A DNA stretch of 27,363 bases from an uncultured Gardnerella sp. GTDB taxonomy: Bacteria; Actinomycetota; Actinomycetes; Actinomycetales; Bifidobacteriaceae. The notes beneath the pieces are model-generated. The model was not told the origin of the DNA. It did not search any database and saw only the letters and a program-made list of their open reading frames with translations. The DNA is taken from assembly GCA_947292085.1 (NCBI GenBank), contig CAMYPN010000012.1:1-27363 (forward strand), read 5' to 3'. This document shows, one piece after another, positions 16,331 to 24,104 of the stretch (position 1 is its first letter; every line of letters begins with the position of its first letter). The position numbers and the translations under genes are program-made.

Positions 16331-17086
16331 CTAAGACTTAGTTTGTGATTGTAATATTTGATCATAATCAGGCATAGGAGGTTCAAAAGCGTATCCTATA
16401 CCGTGCACAGTTCTAATCCAATTAGAACCAATTTTATGTCTTAAAGATTTAATATGAGAGTCAACAGTGCGAGTTCCAGAAGCGTCAGGCCAATCCCATA
16501 CTTTTTCTAATAATTCTTCGCGCTTAAAAACTGTATGTGGTTTTCGTGCAAGCATTGTAAGCAAATCAAATTCAGTAGGAGTGAAATGAATCTCTTTATT
16601 GTCTAACAGTACTGAACGTTGCTTAGGTTTAATTACTAAGTTTGCGAAAGTTATTGTACGTTCTTTTTCAACAGTCTTAGCTATTTGAGTTGCTCTTTCT
16701 ACTCTTCGTAGCAGAGCCGCACATCTAGCAATAAGCTCTCTAGGAGAGAACGGTTTAGTCATATAATCGTCTGCGCCGGCACTTAAACCTACTATTTTGT
16801 CTGATTCGGCATCTCTAGCAGTTAGCATAAGAACTGGCACAGGTCGCTGCGCTATAATCCGCTTTGTTGCTTCTATTCCGTCCATAATTGGCAACATTAC
16901 ATCCATAATAATAAGATCAGGATGTAATTGCTGAGCTGCTCTAACAGCAGACGCTCCATCAGATGCTACTCGAGCTACCCAACCTTGTGCAGCTATTCGC
17001 TGCGCTATAGCTGTGGCAAGATCTGGCTCATCTTCCACAACAAGTATTGTGCGAGTAACTCCGTTACCTGATGGAGCGTTCAGCAT
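16331..17086 (-). CDS. OmpR/PhoB-family response regulator
   Basis: The 251-residue protein has a receiver domain with VVEDEPD (acidic pocket), phosphoacceptor Asp62 in IIMDVMLPIMDG, Thr89 and Lys111 (TKPF), followed by a winged-helix Trans_reg_C domain containing FTPTEFDLLTMLARKP, the recognition-helix segment RTVDSHIKSLRHKI and the GIGYAFEPP beta-hairpin. It would bind promoter DNA as a dimer when phosphorylated by the downstream kinase. The gene begins 17 bp after the glgB stop, so glgB, regulator and kinase are likely one transcript. The Shine-Dalgarno is weak (GAAAGG, rather distant). It resembles MtrA/RegX3/PhoP types in general build; I do not assign an orthologue. Confidence 0.9.
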   Translation of the reverse strand: MLNAPSGNGVTRTILVVEDEPDLATAIAQRIAAQGWVARVASDGASAVRAAQQLHPDLIIMDVMLPIMDGIEATKRIIAQRPVPVLMLTARDAESDKIVGLSAGADDYMTKPFSPRELIARCAALLRRVERATQIAKTVEKERTITFANLVIKPKQRSVLLDNKEIHFTPTEFDLLTMLARKPHTVFKREELLEKVWDWPDASGTRTVDSHIKSLRHKIGSNWIRTVHGIGYAFEPPMPDYDQILQSQTKS

Positions 17087-17103
17087 GATACTATAAAAAC
17101 CTT

Positions 17104-19389
17104 TCAGTGCTTTACTGGCTTTAAGAATACTGCGCCAAGAGCAGGTACAGTAATTCTTGCAGAGTATGGTCGCGAATGATATTCTTCAGCTGCAGCAGTA
17201 AATGTGCCATTGTGAATATCAGAACCGCAATACTTTGCATCATCTGTAGTTAGTATTTCTTTCCACTGGCCGCCCTTTGGCAACGCAACCTGGTAGTCTT
17301 GCCAAGCTTGTCCAGAGAAGTTAACTACTACTACGATTTCTTCGCCATCGTCACCGATACGCATATAGCTTAAAGTATTATGATCAGAATCATCACTTGT
17401 AAGCCACTGGAATCCATCTGGAGTGAAATCTTGGCTCCAGAATGCGCGCGAACTTTTGTACAAAGCATTAAGATCGGCGACTAACTTCTGCACTCCCTGA
17501 TGGAATGGCCATTGAAGTTCATTCCAATTAAGTGACGTGTTGAAGTTCCATTCGCTAGACTGACCAATTTCGCCGCCCATGAATAGCAAGTTCTTTCCAG
17601 GATGAGACCATTGGTATGCAAGCAGTGCGCGCAATCCTGCGAATTGCTGCCATTCATCGCCAGGCATCTTTCCAAGAAGTGAACCCTTACCGTACACAAC
17701 TTCATCGTGGCTTAATGGCAAAACGTAATGTTCAGAATACGCATAAACCATAGAGAATGTAATCTCATTGTGATGCCAACGACGATTAATAGGCTCTTCT
17801 TTAAGATACTGAAGAGTATCGTGCATCCAGCCCATGTTCCACTTCAAACCAAAACCAAGACCGCCCATATCGGTTGGTGCTGTCACACCTTGATAAGCAG
17901 TGGACTCCTCGGCAATCATCATAATGCCAGGATTATTCTTGTAAGCTGTTGCATTTGCTTCCTTGATGAAATCAATAGCCTCAAGATTCTCGCGTCCTCC
18001 ATACATGTTCGGACGCCACTGACCAGCTTCACGGCTGTAATCAAGGTAAAGCATCGAGGAAACTGCATCAACTCGAAGCGCATCAATATGGTATTCGTCA
18101 AGCCAGAAGCAAGCATTTGCTACAAGGAAGTTCCTTACTTCATGACGTCCAAAGTTGAAGATGTAAGTGCCCCAATCTGGATGTTCTCCACGCAGTGGAT
18201 CTGGATCTTCGTACAATGCCGTACCGTCGAAGCGTCCGAGAGCAAAATCATCCTTAGGGAAGTGCGCTGGCACCCAATCCATAATTACGCCGATACCGGC
18301 CTTGTGAAGCTTATTAACCAAGTATTTGAAATCGTCAGGGGAGCCTAGGCGAGAATCAACTGCATAATAGCCCGTAACTTGGTAACCCCAAGAACCTGAG
18401 AATGGATATTGCGCAAGTGGCATAAACTCTACGTGAGTAAAGCCTTCTTGCTGAACGTAATCAACGAGCTTATCAGCCAAATCCTTATAATTCTCAAGAT
18501 CTCGGTTCCAGCTATTTGCTTGAATTTCGTAAATACTTATAGGACCGTCGTGAGTATCGGTCTTTGCGCGATTCTCAAGCCACTCACTGTCATGCCACTT
18601 AAACTCGGAATCAACAACAACAGAGCCTGTATTAGGTGGTACTTCATGAGAGCGTTCCATTGGATCTGCTTTCATGATCCAATTTCCAGCTTGTGTCAAT
18701 ATTTCGAACTTATAAACTTCTCCAGCAACTACGCCTGGAATAAATAATTCCCAAATTCCTGAAGAACCAAGTGAACGCATAGCGTGACGACGACCGTTCC
18801 AGTAGTTGAAGTTGCCAACTACTCGTACAGCTCGAGCATTTGGAGCCCACACTGAGAACGCAGTACCTGTAACCTTCTTAACCATCTTTCCAGTTTCAGG
18901 CGAGACTAATCCCCATGTGTCAGTGATGCTCTTTACATGAGCGCCAAGGGCTTCCCAAAGGCGTTCATGTCTTCCTTCTCCAAAGAGATACATATCGAGT
19001 TCGCCAACTTGTGGAAGATAGCGGTATGGGTCGTCATCTACTGACTCAGTGCCATCTACTTCTACAGTTTTTACACGGTAGCTAGGAACAGACCATTCTT
19101 TTGTTTTCGTGTGCTTAACAGCTGGAACAACGGCGGTGAAAATACCGTTATACTCATGCTTTGCTTCGTATTCACCGCTTTTGGTGAGAATGGTTACTTT
19201 CTTGGCCATCGGTCGTAAAACACGAACGGTAGCAGTGCCAGCACCCTTGTCGGTTCCTAGGTGTCCGCCTAGAACCTCGTGTGGATTGTAGTATTCTGCA
19301 TTGCTCACCGCAGCAAGCACATCCTGTCGGACTGCTACTGCGACTGCATCTTCATTGATGTTAGTAACTGTACTCATGTGCACTATCAT
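17104..19389 (-). CDS. glgB: 1,4-alpha-glucan branching enzyme
   Basis: The product is 761 residues, somewhat longer than the usual 730-740. Two N-terminal beta-sandwich modules (about 33-130, starting [11 protein letters not shown], and CBM48 about 175-265, with [23 protein letters not shown]) precede the GH13 barrel. Its features are [16 protein letters not shown], the nucleophile Asp441 in [11 protein letters not shown], acid/base Glu494 in MIAEES and Asp562 in [15 protein letters not shown]-terminal beta domain ends the chain. GlgB cuts alpha-1,4 glucan chains and re-attaches them as alpha-1,6 branches in glycogen. Two starts are possible: the ATG at 19389 or the ATG at 19377 (MSTVTNIN...); neither has a clear Shine-Dalgarno. 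No other glycogen gene is adjacent; instead it leads a two-component system operon. Confidence 0.95.
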   Translation of the reverse strand: MIVHMSTVTNINEDAVAVAVRQDVLAAVSNAEYYNPHEVLGGHLGTDKGAGTATVRVLRPMAKKVTILTKSGEYEAKHEYNGIFTAVVPAVKHTKTKEWSVPSYRVKTVEVDGTESVDDDPYRYLPQVGELDMYLFGEGRHERLWEALGAHVKSITDTWGLVSPETGKMVKKVTGTAFSVWAPNARAVRVVGNFNYWNGRRHAMRSLGSSGIWELFIPGVVAGEVYKFEILTQAGNWIMKADPMERSHEVPPNTGSVVVDSEFKWHDSEWLENRAKTDTHDGPISIYEIQANSWNRDLENYKDLADKLVDYVQQEGFTHVEFMPLAQYPFSGSWGYQVTGYYAVDSRLGSPDDFKYLVNKLHKAGIGVIMDWVPAHFPKDDFALGRFDGTALYEDPDPLRGEHPDWGTYIFNFGRHEVRNFLVANACFWLDEYHIDALRVDAVSSMLYLDYSREAGQWRPNMYGGRENLEAIDFIKEANATAYKNNPGIMMIAEESTAYQGVTAPTDMGGLGFGLKWNMGWMHDTLQYLKEEPINRRWHHNEITFSMVYAYSEHYVLPLSHDEVVYGKGSLLGKMPGDEWQQFAGLRALLAYQWSHPGKNLLFMGGEIGQSSEWNFNTSLNWNELQWPFHQGVQKLVADLNALYKSSRAFWSQDFTPDGFQWLTSDDSDHNTLSYMRIGDDGEEIVVVVNFSGQAWQDYQVALPKGGQWKEILTTDDAKYCGSDIHNGTFTAAAEEYHSRPYSARITVPALGAVFLKPVKH

Positions 19390-19419
19390 ACATCATTCTT
19401 GAATTATGTCGTAAGCGTT

Positions 19420-19447
19420 TTGACATATAGTAAAAAAATTGTAAAAC
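19420..19447 (+). promoter_or_regulatory. Putative carD promoter
   Basis: A perfect TTGACA (19420-19425) is followed after 16 bp by TAAAAC (19442-19447), giving a leader of roughly 58 bases. A DnaA-box-like TGTGGAAAA (19467-19475) and a small AAAACT/AGTTTT hairpin lie in the leader. Confidence 0.5.
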
Positions 19448-19511
19448 TTTTTTCAAGTCGTACCCTTGTGGAAAACTTATAAGAGTTTTTTCTGTGTTTA
19501 CGGAGGGTTCT

Positions 19512-20108
19512 GTGGATTATCAAATCGGCGATATGGTCGTCTATCCTCGTCATGGCGCTGCTCGTGTTGAAGAGATCAGTGAGCGTACTGTGAAAGGAGT
19601 TACTAGGCAGTATTTGCGTCTAGTTGTACTGTCTTCCGACGGCTTAGAGATTAATGTGCCGGTGGATAATGTTAAAAAAGTTGGCGTTAGAGACATTGTT
19701 GGTGCGAAAGAAGTTGCAAAAGTATTTGAGATTTTGCGCACACCAATTATAGAAAAAGAAATGAATTGGTCTCGCCGTTATAAGTTGAATGTAGAAAAAA
19801 TAGCTACAGGTGACGTTAATAATATTGCTGAAGTTGTGCGTGATTTATCTCAGCGCGATGTTGATGAGCATGGATTGTCAGCTGGAGAAAAGCGTATGCT
19901 TGTGCGCGCAAGAAGTGTTCTTATTTCAGAAATTGCTTTGTCTGAAAAGATTGATGAGCATGAAGCTGAGCGTTTGCTAGATGTAAATCTTGGTTATGAG
20001 AGTCCAAAGCCTGGAGATGAAGAACATCATACTATGGCTCCGCAAGAGGCTGCAGCTGATACCCTTGCTTTGCTGTCAGCTAGAAATAAGAAGTCCAAAA
20101 AGAAGTAA
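19512..20108 (+). CDS. carD: CarD family RNA polymerase-binding transcription regulator
   Basis: The 198-residue protein has the N-terminal Tudor-like RNAP-interaction domain (YQIGDMVVYPRHGAARVEEI, up to about residue 60) and the helical C-terminal domain with NWSRRYKLNVEKIATGDVNNIAEVVRDL and LSAGEKRMLVRAR. In mycobacteria CarD binds the RNA polymerase beta subunit and stabilises the open complex, notably at rRNA promoters; it is essential there. I chose GTG at 19512, because GGAGGG lies four bases upstream and the product then begins as in known CarD proteins (DYQIGD). The longer frame starting with GTG at 19494 would contain the Shine-Dalgarno within its own codons. A charged C-terminal tail (KKSKKK) extends beyond the usual length of about 160. 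Confidence 0.93.
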   Translation: MDYQIGDMVVYPRHGAARVEEISERTVKGVTRQYLRLVVLSSDGLEINVPVDNVKKVGVRDIVGAKEVAKVFEILRTPIIEKEMNWSRRYKLNVEKIATGDVNNIAEVVRDLSQRDVDEHGLSAGEKRMLVRARSVLISEIALSEKIDEHEAERLLDVNLGYESPKPGDEEHHTMAPQEAAADTLALLSARNKKSKKK

Positions 20109-20120
20109 TTAATAATTTAA

Positions 20121-20152
20121 TTAATAATTAATAATTAATAATTAATAATTAA
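20121..20152. repeat. Heptanucleotide tandem repeat (TTAATAA)n after carD
   Basis: Four head-to-tail copies of TTAATAA (20121-20148) and a partial fifth, preceded by a further imperfect copy at 20109. Being non-coding and AT-only, it is a likely site of slippage and strain-to-strain length variation. Confidence 0.8.
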
Positions 20153-20184
20153 ATCTGTGAAATACTTCATTCTATAGTTTTGAA

Positions 20185-20220
20185 AAAAGCCAGGAAAAAA
20201 CTTCCTGGCTTTTCTTATCT
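20185..20220. terminator. Bidirectional terminator between carD and the TroA-like gene
   Basis: AAAAGCCAGGAA (20185-20196) and TTCCTGGCTTTT (20202-20213) form a perfect 12-bp stem with a 5-base loop. T-rich tails follow on the plus strand (TTTTCTTATCTT) and on the minus strand (TTTTTTC), suited to the two convergent genes. Confidence 0.88.
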
Positions 20221-20244
20221 TATTTTCTAATTTTATTTACTAAT

Positions 20245-21318
20245 TTACTTTCCTGGATCCTGCTGACCTTTGTTTGAATTTGGTTTTCCGGCTTCAACAG
20301 GATGTGGATTTTCAGTTATAGGTTCTTGTGCATCAGTATTGTCAGTTTTCTTATCCTCATCTTTTGCTAAAGCTTCACGAATAGTCTTTGTGTTGTTTGC
20401 GGCATTATTCATGTCGTCACAAATTTTAGTAATCCATTGATCTAAGCTTTTAGCATACGATGGCATTAATTCGCTTACTGAAACAGTACTCGTGTAGCTA
20501 CGTCCAGCTATGCCAACTAAACGGTTATAGTTGTCGTCGCTTTGCTGAGTATCGTTAATCAATATGTCTATATGTCTACCTTCAATCAACTTCTGAAACT
20601 CATCTATACTCGATTTGTCTGGAAGATTTCCTTGATTGATTGCATCTGAATAGCTTTTTGGAGTGCTATCTTTAAGACCAATATCTGACATTAGCCAGAA
20701 TAAGATCGACGAAGTTGAAGCGTACTGCAAGCTTGAGTGTTCTTTAGAGAATTTCTTTATATATTCTTCTAATTTCTTTTCACGATCTTGCCATTGGCTA
20801 AGTCGATCGTTAAAAACTTTTCGTTTATCAGGTTTCACTCTTGTTAATGCTTCTGTTACTGCGGATGCCACTGCGTTTCTCGCATCATTTGAGAACCATA
20901 AGTAAGGATTATCTCCATTCAAGGCTCCTACTGTGGATGCTGCACTAATAAACTCTGCATTCTTTGGACGTATTTTTGTAATCCAATCGTCGTAGCCTGC
21001 TCCATTTACTAGAAGCACTTGCGCATCCTGTATGTCTTTGGAATTTTTACTATTTGGTTTAAACGAGGAAATATCGGTATCACTACCCGAAAGTATGGAA
21101 GTAACTTTTACGTCATCTCCACCAATTTCTTTTGCTAGGCTTCCCCAAGTGTCAATAGTGGAAACAACAGATATAGGTTTTTCTGCGGTTTTCGTTTTCT
21201 TTGGTTTTGTTTCTTGCGACCCGCATGCTGCTAAACTTATTGCCATTGCTGATGCTATTACGCACGCTATGGCTGTTTTTGCAACATTGCATAATGTATG
21301 AGTAACGGTACGCATCAT
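20245..21318 (-). CDS. TroA/ZnuA-like substrate-binding lipoprotein lacking the metal-ligand histidines
   Basis: The 357-residue protein has a lipoprotein signal peptide with lipobox LAAC (Cys32), so it is probably anchored to the outer face of the membrane. The rest follows the cluster A-I (TroA/ZnuA/PsaA) fold: VVSTIDTWGSLAKEIGGDDVKVTSIL, an NGAGYDDW motif, a long linking helix (about 165-195) and a second lobe. In metal-binding members His occurs in DPH-like motifs and in TSHxAFGY. Here these sites read GSDTD (78-82), NPYLW (137-141) and STSSILFW (201-208), so the three histidines appear substituted. A Lys/Pro/Asp-rich tail ends the protein. No ABC ATPase or permease gene is adjacent. The start has AAGGAG five bases upstream; ATG at 21318 or 21315 are both possible. 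Zinc or manganese uptake is therefore doubtful. Confidence 0.8.
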   Translation of the reverse strand: MMRTVTHTLCNVAKTAIACVIASAMAISLAACGSQETKPKKTKTAEKPISVVSTIDTWGSLAKEIGGDDVKVTSILSGSDTDISSFKPNSKNSKDIQDAQVLLVNGAGYDDWITKIRPKNAEFISAASTVGALNGDNPYLWFSNDARNAVASAVTEALTRVKPDKRKVFNDRLSQWQDREKKLEEYIKKFSKEHSSLQYASTSSILFWLMSDIGLKDSTPKSYSDAINQGNLPDKSSIDEFQKLIEGRHIDILINDTQQSDDNYNRLVGIAGRSYTSTVSVSELMPSYAKSLDQWITKICDDMNNAANNTKTIREALAKDEDKKTDNTDAQEPITENPHPVEAGKPNSNKGQQDPGK

Positions 21319-21358
21319 TGTCGCTCCTTCAGTACATGGTTTTATTTGGGCCTACGAT

Positions 21359-21387
21359 TTGTAAGTAGTGTCGCATACCTCTATACT
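21359..21387 (+). promoter_or_regulatory. Putative folD promoter
   Basis: TTGTAA (21359-21364) and TATACT (21382-21387) are separated by 17 bp, giving a leader of about 72 bases before the ATG at 21466. Confidence 0.5.
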
Positions 21388-21465
21388 TCACGATAGCCTA
21401 TTCATACGAATTGTGCGAGTTGGATTACGAGAGTTGTAGTGCATAATTCTTGAGAGGTGATATAT

Positions 21466-22350
21466 ATGACTGTTATTTTGGATGGCAAAGCTGTTGCTGA
21501 AAATATTAAGCACGATTTGCGTGAGCGTGTTAAGAATTTACATAAACTTGGGATAGAACCTGGTCTTGGTACATTATTAGTCGGTGAAGATCCTGGCTCT
21601 TTAAAATATGTTGCTGGAAAGCATAAGGATTGCGAAGATGTCGGTATCCGTTCAATTAGGTGCGATTTGCCAGAAACTGCAAGTCAAGAGGATATTTTAC
21701 AAGCTGTAGAGAAGCTTAATAATGATCCTGCTTGTACTGGTTTTATTGTGCAATTGCCGTTGCCTAAAGGTATTGACATGAATAAGGTTATTTCATCAAT
21801 TAATCCTGCAAAAGATTGTGATGGAATGCATCCTTATAATCTTGGCGAATTAGTAACTCATATTTCTGGAGATATTAACACGCCTCTTCCTTGCACTCCA
21901 CGCGGTATTTTAGCTCTTCTTGATGCGTACAAAATAAATCTTAATGGTAAATCTGTTTGTGTTCTTGGAAGAGGGATTACTGTTGGTCGTACAGTAGGTC
22001 TTTTGCTAACTCGCAGGGGAGTTGACGCTACTGTAACTTTATGTCATACGCATACTAAAAATCTTCATGAGATTATGCGTCAATCAGATGTGATTATTGC
22101 TGCTATGGGCAGCGCTGGTTTTGTGAAACCTTGCGACGTAAAACCAGGTGCAGTGCTTGTTGATGTTGGAGTATCACGAGTATTTGATGAAGATGCTGGA
22201 AGATACAGAATAAAAGGCGACGTTGATATAGCTTGTAGAGAGATATCTTCTGCGTATTCTCCAAATCCTGGAGGAGTTGGTCCTATGACTCGCGCAATGC
22301 TGCTTGCTAACGTTGTTGATATTGCCGAGCGTTCAACACGCCCGGAGTAA
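21466..22350 (+). CDS. folD: Bifunctional methylenetetrahydrofolate dehydrogenase/methenyltetrahydrofolate cyclohydrolase
   Basis: The 294-residue protein shows the FolD signatures: Tyr48 and catalytic Lys52 in YVAGK, VQLPLPKGID, DCDGMHPYN, PCTPRGI, the NADP-binding GRGITVGRTVGLLL and PNPGGVGPMT. It oxidises 5,10-methylene-THF to methenyl-THF and hydrolyses this to 10-formyl-THF, for purine and formyl-methionine synthesis in the cytosol. I chose the ATG at 21466, five bases after AGGTGA; the longer frame from GTG at 21457 starts within the Shine-Dalgarno. The usual GRSxxVGxP reads GRGITVGRT, a mild variation. The gene has its own promoter and a 117-bp gap to rpsA without a visible terminator. 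Confidence 0.96.
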   Translation: MTVILDGKAVAENIKHDLRERVKNLHKLGIEPGLGTLLVGEDPGSLKYVAGKHKDCEDVGIRSIRCDLPETASQEDILQAVEKLNNDPACTGFIVQLPLPKGIDMNKVISSINPAKDCDGMHPYNLGELVTHISGDINTPLPCTPRGILALLDAYKINLNGKSVCVLGRGITVGRTVGLLLTRRGVDATVTLCHTHTKNLHEIMRQSDVIIAAMGSAGFVKPCDVKPGAVLVDVGVSRVFDEDAGRYRIKGDVDIACREISSAYSPNPGGVGPMTRAMLLANVVDIAERSTRPE

Positions 22351-22467
22351 AACGTAGATTTTGGCTAGGGCTGCTTATAAACTCAGTAAGAGTGCGCGCG
22401 TAAGCGTGTATTTACTATAACTAAATATCGAGTAATATCCACCCCAAGAAGAAACCACTAATAGGTA

Positions 22468-23970
22468 ATGGCAGAGAATAATAACGAAGTCGCCAAGGTT
22501 GCGATTAATGATATTGGCACCGAAGAAGACTTCATCAAGGCAGTCGATTCAACCATCAAGAATTTTGACGATGGTGATTTAGTTGAAGGTACAGTCGTAA
22601 AGATTGATCACGACGAAGTATTGTTGGACATCGGCTACAAAACTGAAGGTGTAATCCCTTCCCGTGAACTTTCCATCAAGAAAGACGTTGATCCAGATGA
22701 TGTTGTCGAAGTTGGCGACACCATCGAAGCCCTTGTTGTCACTAAGGAAGACAAGGAAGGACGTCTGATTCTGTCCAAGAAGCGTGCACAGTATGAGCGC
22801 GCTTGGGGCGATATCGAGAAGATTAAGGATGCTGATGGTGTTGTTGAGGGCACTGTCATCGAAGCTGTTAAGGGCGGTTTGATCGTAGACATCGGTTTGC
22901 GCGGCTTCCTCCCAGCTTCCTTGGTTGAGATGCGTCGCGTTCGCGATCTATCTCCATACATTGGCCAGAAGATCAAGGCTAAGATTCTCGAACTCGATAA
23001 GAATCGCAACAATGTTGTACTTTCTCGTCGTCAGTATCTCGAGGAAACCCAGTCTGAAGTTCGCGAAACCTTCCTTTCGCAGCTTAAGAAGGGTCAGATC
23101 CGTGAAGGCGTTGTGTCTTCTATCGTGAACTTCGGCGCATTTGTCGATCTCGGCGGTGTTGACGGCCTCATTCACGTGTCTGAGCTTTCCTGGAAGCACA
23201 TCGATCACCCATCTGAGGTTGTTAAAGTTGGCGACAAGGTTACTGTTGAGGTTCTCGACGTTGATCTCGATCGCGAGCGTATTTCCCTCTCCCTTAAGGC
23301 AACTCAGGAAGATCCATGGCAGCGTTTCGCTCGTACCCATGTTCCTGGACAGGTTGTTAAGGGCAAGGTTACTAAGATTGTTCAGTTCGGTGTGTTTATC
23401 TCCGTTGAAGACGGTATCGAGGGCTTGGTTCACATTTCTGAGCTTGCAAACCGTCACGTAGAAAACCCAGAAACTGTTGTTAAGGCTGGCGAAGCAGTGT
23501 TCGTCAAGGTTATTGATGTTGATCTTGATCGTCGCCGCATTTCCCTCTCCTTGAAGCAGGCTAACGAGGCTGTTGATCCAAATTCTGAAGATTTCGATCC
23601 AGCTCTCTACGGTATGCCAGCTGAATATGATGCTGAAGGTAACTACAAGTACCCAGAAGGCTTCGATCCAAACACTAATGAGTGGATGGCTGGCTACGAG
23701 CAGCAGCGCGAAGAGTGGGAAGCACAGTATGCTGCAGCTCACGAGCTTTGGGAAGAGCACAAGGCTTTCGCTGCTAAGGAACTTGCAGCTGCAGCTGAAT
23801 CTGCTGCCGCTGACGGTCAGAACGAAGAAGCTGAAAAGAAGCCAGCTAAGGAAGAAAAGAAGGAAGAAGTTGCTTCCAACTATTCTTCTGAAGCAGCTAG
23901 CGAAGGTGCTTTAGCTGATTCCGATCAGCTCGCAGCTTTGCGCGAACAGCTTTTGAGCGAAAAGAAGTAG
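22468..23970 (+). CDS. rpsA: 30S ribosomal protein S1
   Basis: The 500-residue protein has four S1 RNA-binding (OB-fold) repeats at about residues 35-105, 122-190, 207-280 and 294-365, with the recurring GxVxxIxxFGxFVxxxGxxGLxHxSE pattern best seen in repeats 3 and 4 (NFGAFVDLGGVDGLIHVSELSW and the QFGVFISVEDGIEGLVHISEL stretch). Four rather than six repeats are usual in actinobacteria. A Glu/Ala/Lys-rich C-terminal tail follows. S1 helps to bind mRNA on the small subunit. Codon use differs visibly from its neighbours: many more C-ending codons (CTC, ATC, GTC, TCC), as expected for a highly expressed gene. The Shine-Dalgarno is weak (ATAGGTA). No leader regulatory element was recognised in 22351-22467. 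A strong terminator follows. Confidence 0.97.
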   Translation: MAENNNEVAKVAINDIGTEEDFIKAVDSTIKNFDDGDLVEGTVVKIDHDEVLLDIGYKTEGVIPSRELSIKKDVDPDDVVEVGDTIEALVVTKEDKEGRLILSKKRAQYERAWGDIEKIKDADGVVEGTVIEAVKGGLIVDIGLRGFLPASLVEMRRVRDLSPYIGQKIKAKILELDKNRNNVVLSRRQYLEETQSEVRETFLSQLKKGQIREGVVSSIVNFGAFVDLGGVDGLIHVSELSWKHIDHPSEVVKVGDKVTVEVLDVDLDRERISLSLKATQEDPWQRFARTHVPGQVVKGKVTKIVQFGVFISVEDGIEGLVHISELANRHVENPETVVKAGEAVFVKVIDVDLDRRRISLSLKQANEAVDPNSEDFDPALYGMPAEYDAEGNYKYPEGFDPNTNEWMAGYEQQREEWEAQYAAAHELWEEHKAFAAKELAAAAESAAADGQNEEAEKKPAKEEKKEEVASNYSSEAASEGALADSDQLAALREQLLSEKK

Positions 23971-23999
23971 TTTCTACTTTCTACTAGAAGCTTATTAAG

Positions 24000-24035
24000 A
24001 ATTGCCCCGGTGAGTAATCATCGGGGCAATTTTGT
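24000..24035 (+). terminator. Strong terminator after rpsA
   Basis: AATTGCCCCG (24000-24009) pairs with CGGGGCAATT (24022-24031); the stem continues inward by four more pairs to a GTAA (GNRA-type) tetraloop. A T run follows. Confidence 0.93.
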
Positions 24036-24092
24036 AATCGAGTTACTTCTAGTGGAATATAAACGAGAACAAGCGGATATAAGGGGATTATT

Positions 24093-24098
24093 TATAAT
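24093..24098 (+). promoter_or_regulatory. -10 box of coaE
   Basis: A perfect TATAAT lies so that position +7 is the A of the ATG at 24105. There is no convincing -35 hexamer and no usable Shine-Dalgarno, so coaE is likely leaderless. Confidence 0.5.
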
Positions 24099-24104
24099 TT
24101 ATAT

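Noticed and set aside
17728..18348. 206-codon plus-strand frame inside glgB
   Set aside because: Antisense to conserved catalytic-domain coding sequence; no translation signal and no recognisable protein features.
19494..19511. Longer carD start at the GTG at 19494
   Set aside because: The frame would include the GGAGGG ribosome binding site; the GTG at 19512 gives the normal CarD N-terminus.
22351..22467. Possible riboswitch or S1 autoregulatory leader before rpsA
   Set aside because: I found no convincing conserved hairpin or known motif in this stretch, only a TATAAA without a matching -35.
22948..23760. Long open frame (270 codons) on the minus strand inside rpsA
   Set aside because: It is antisense to a highly conserved ribosomal gene, has no ribosome binding site, and results from the strong codon bias of rpsA.
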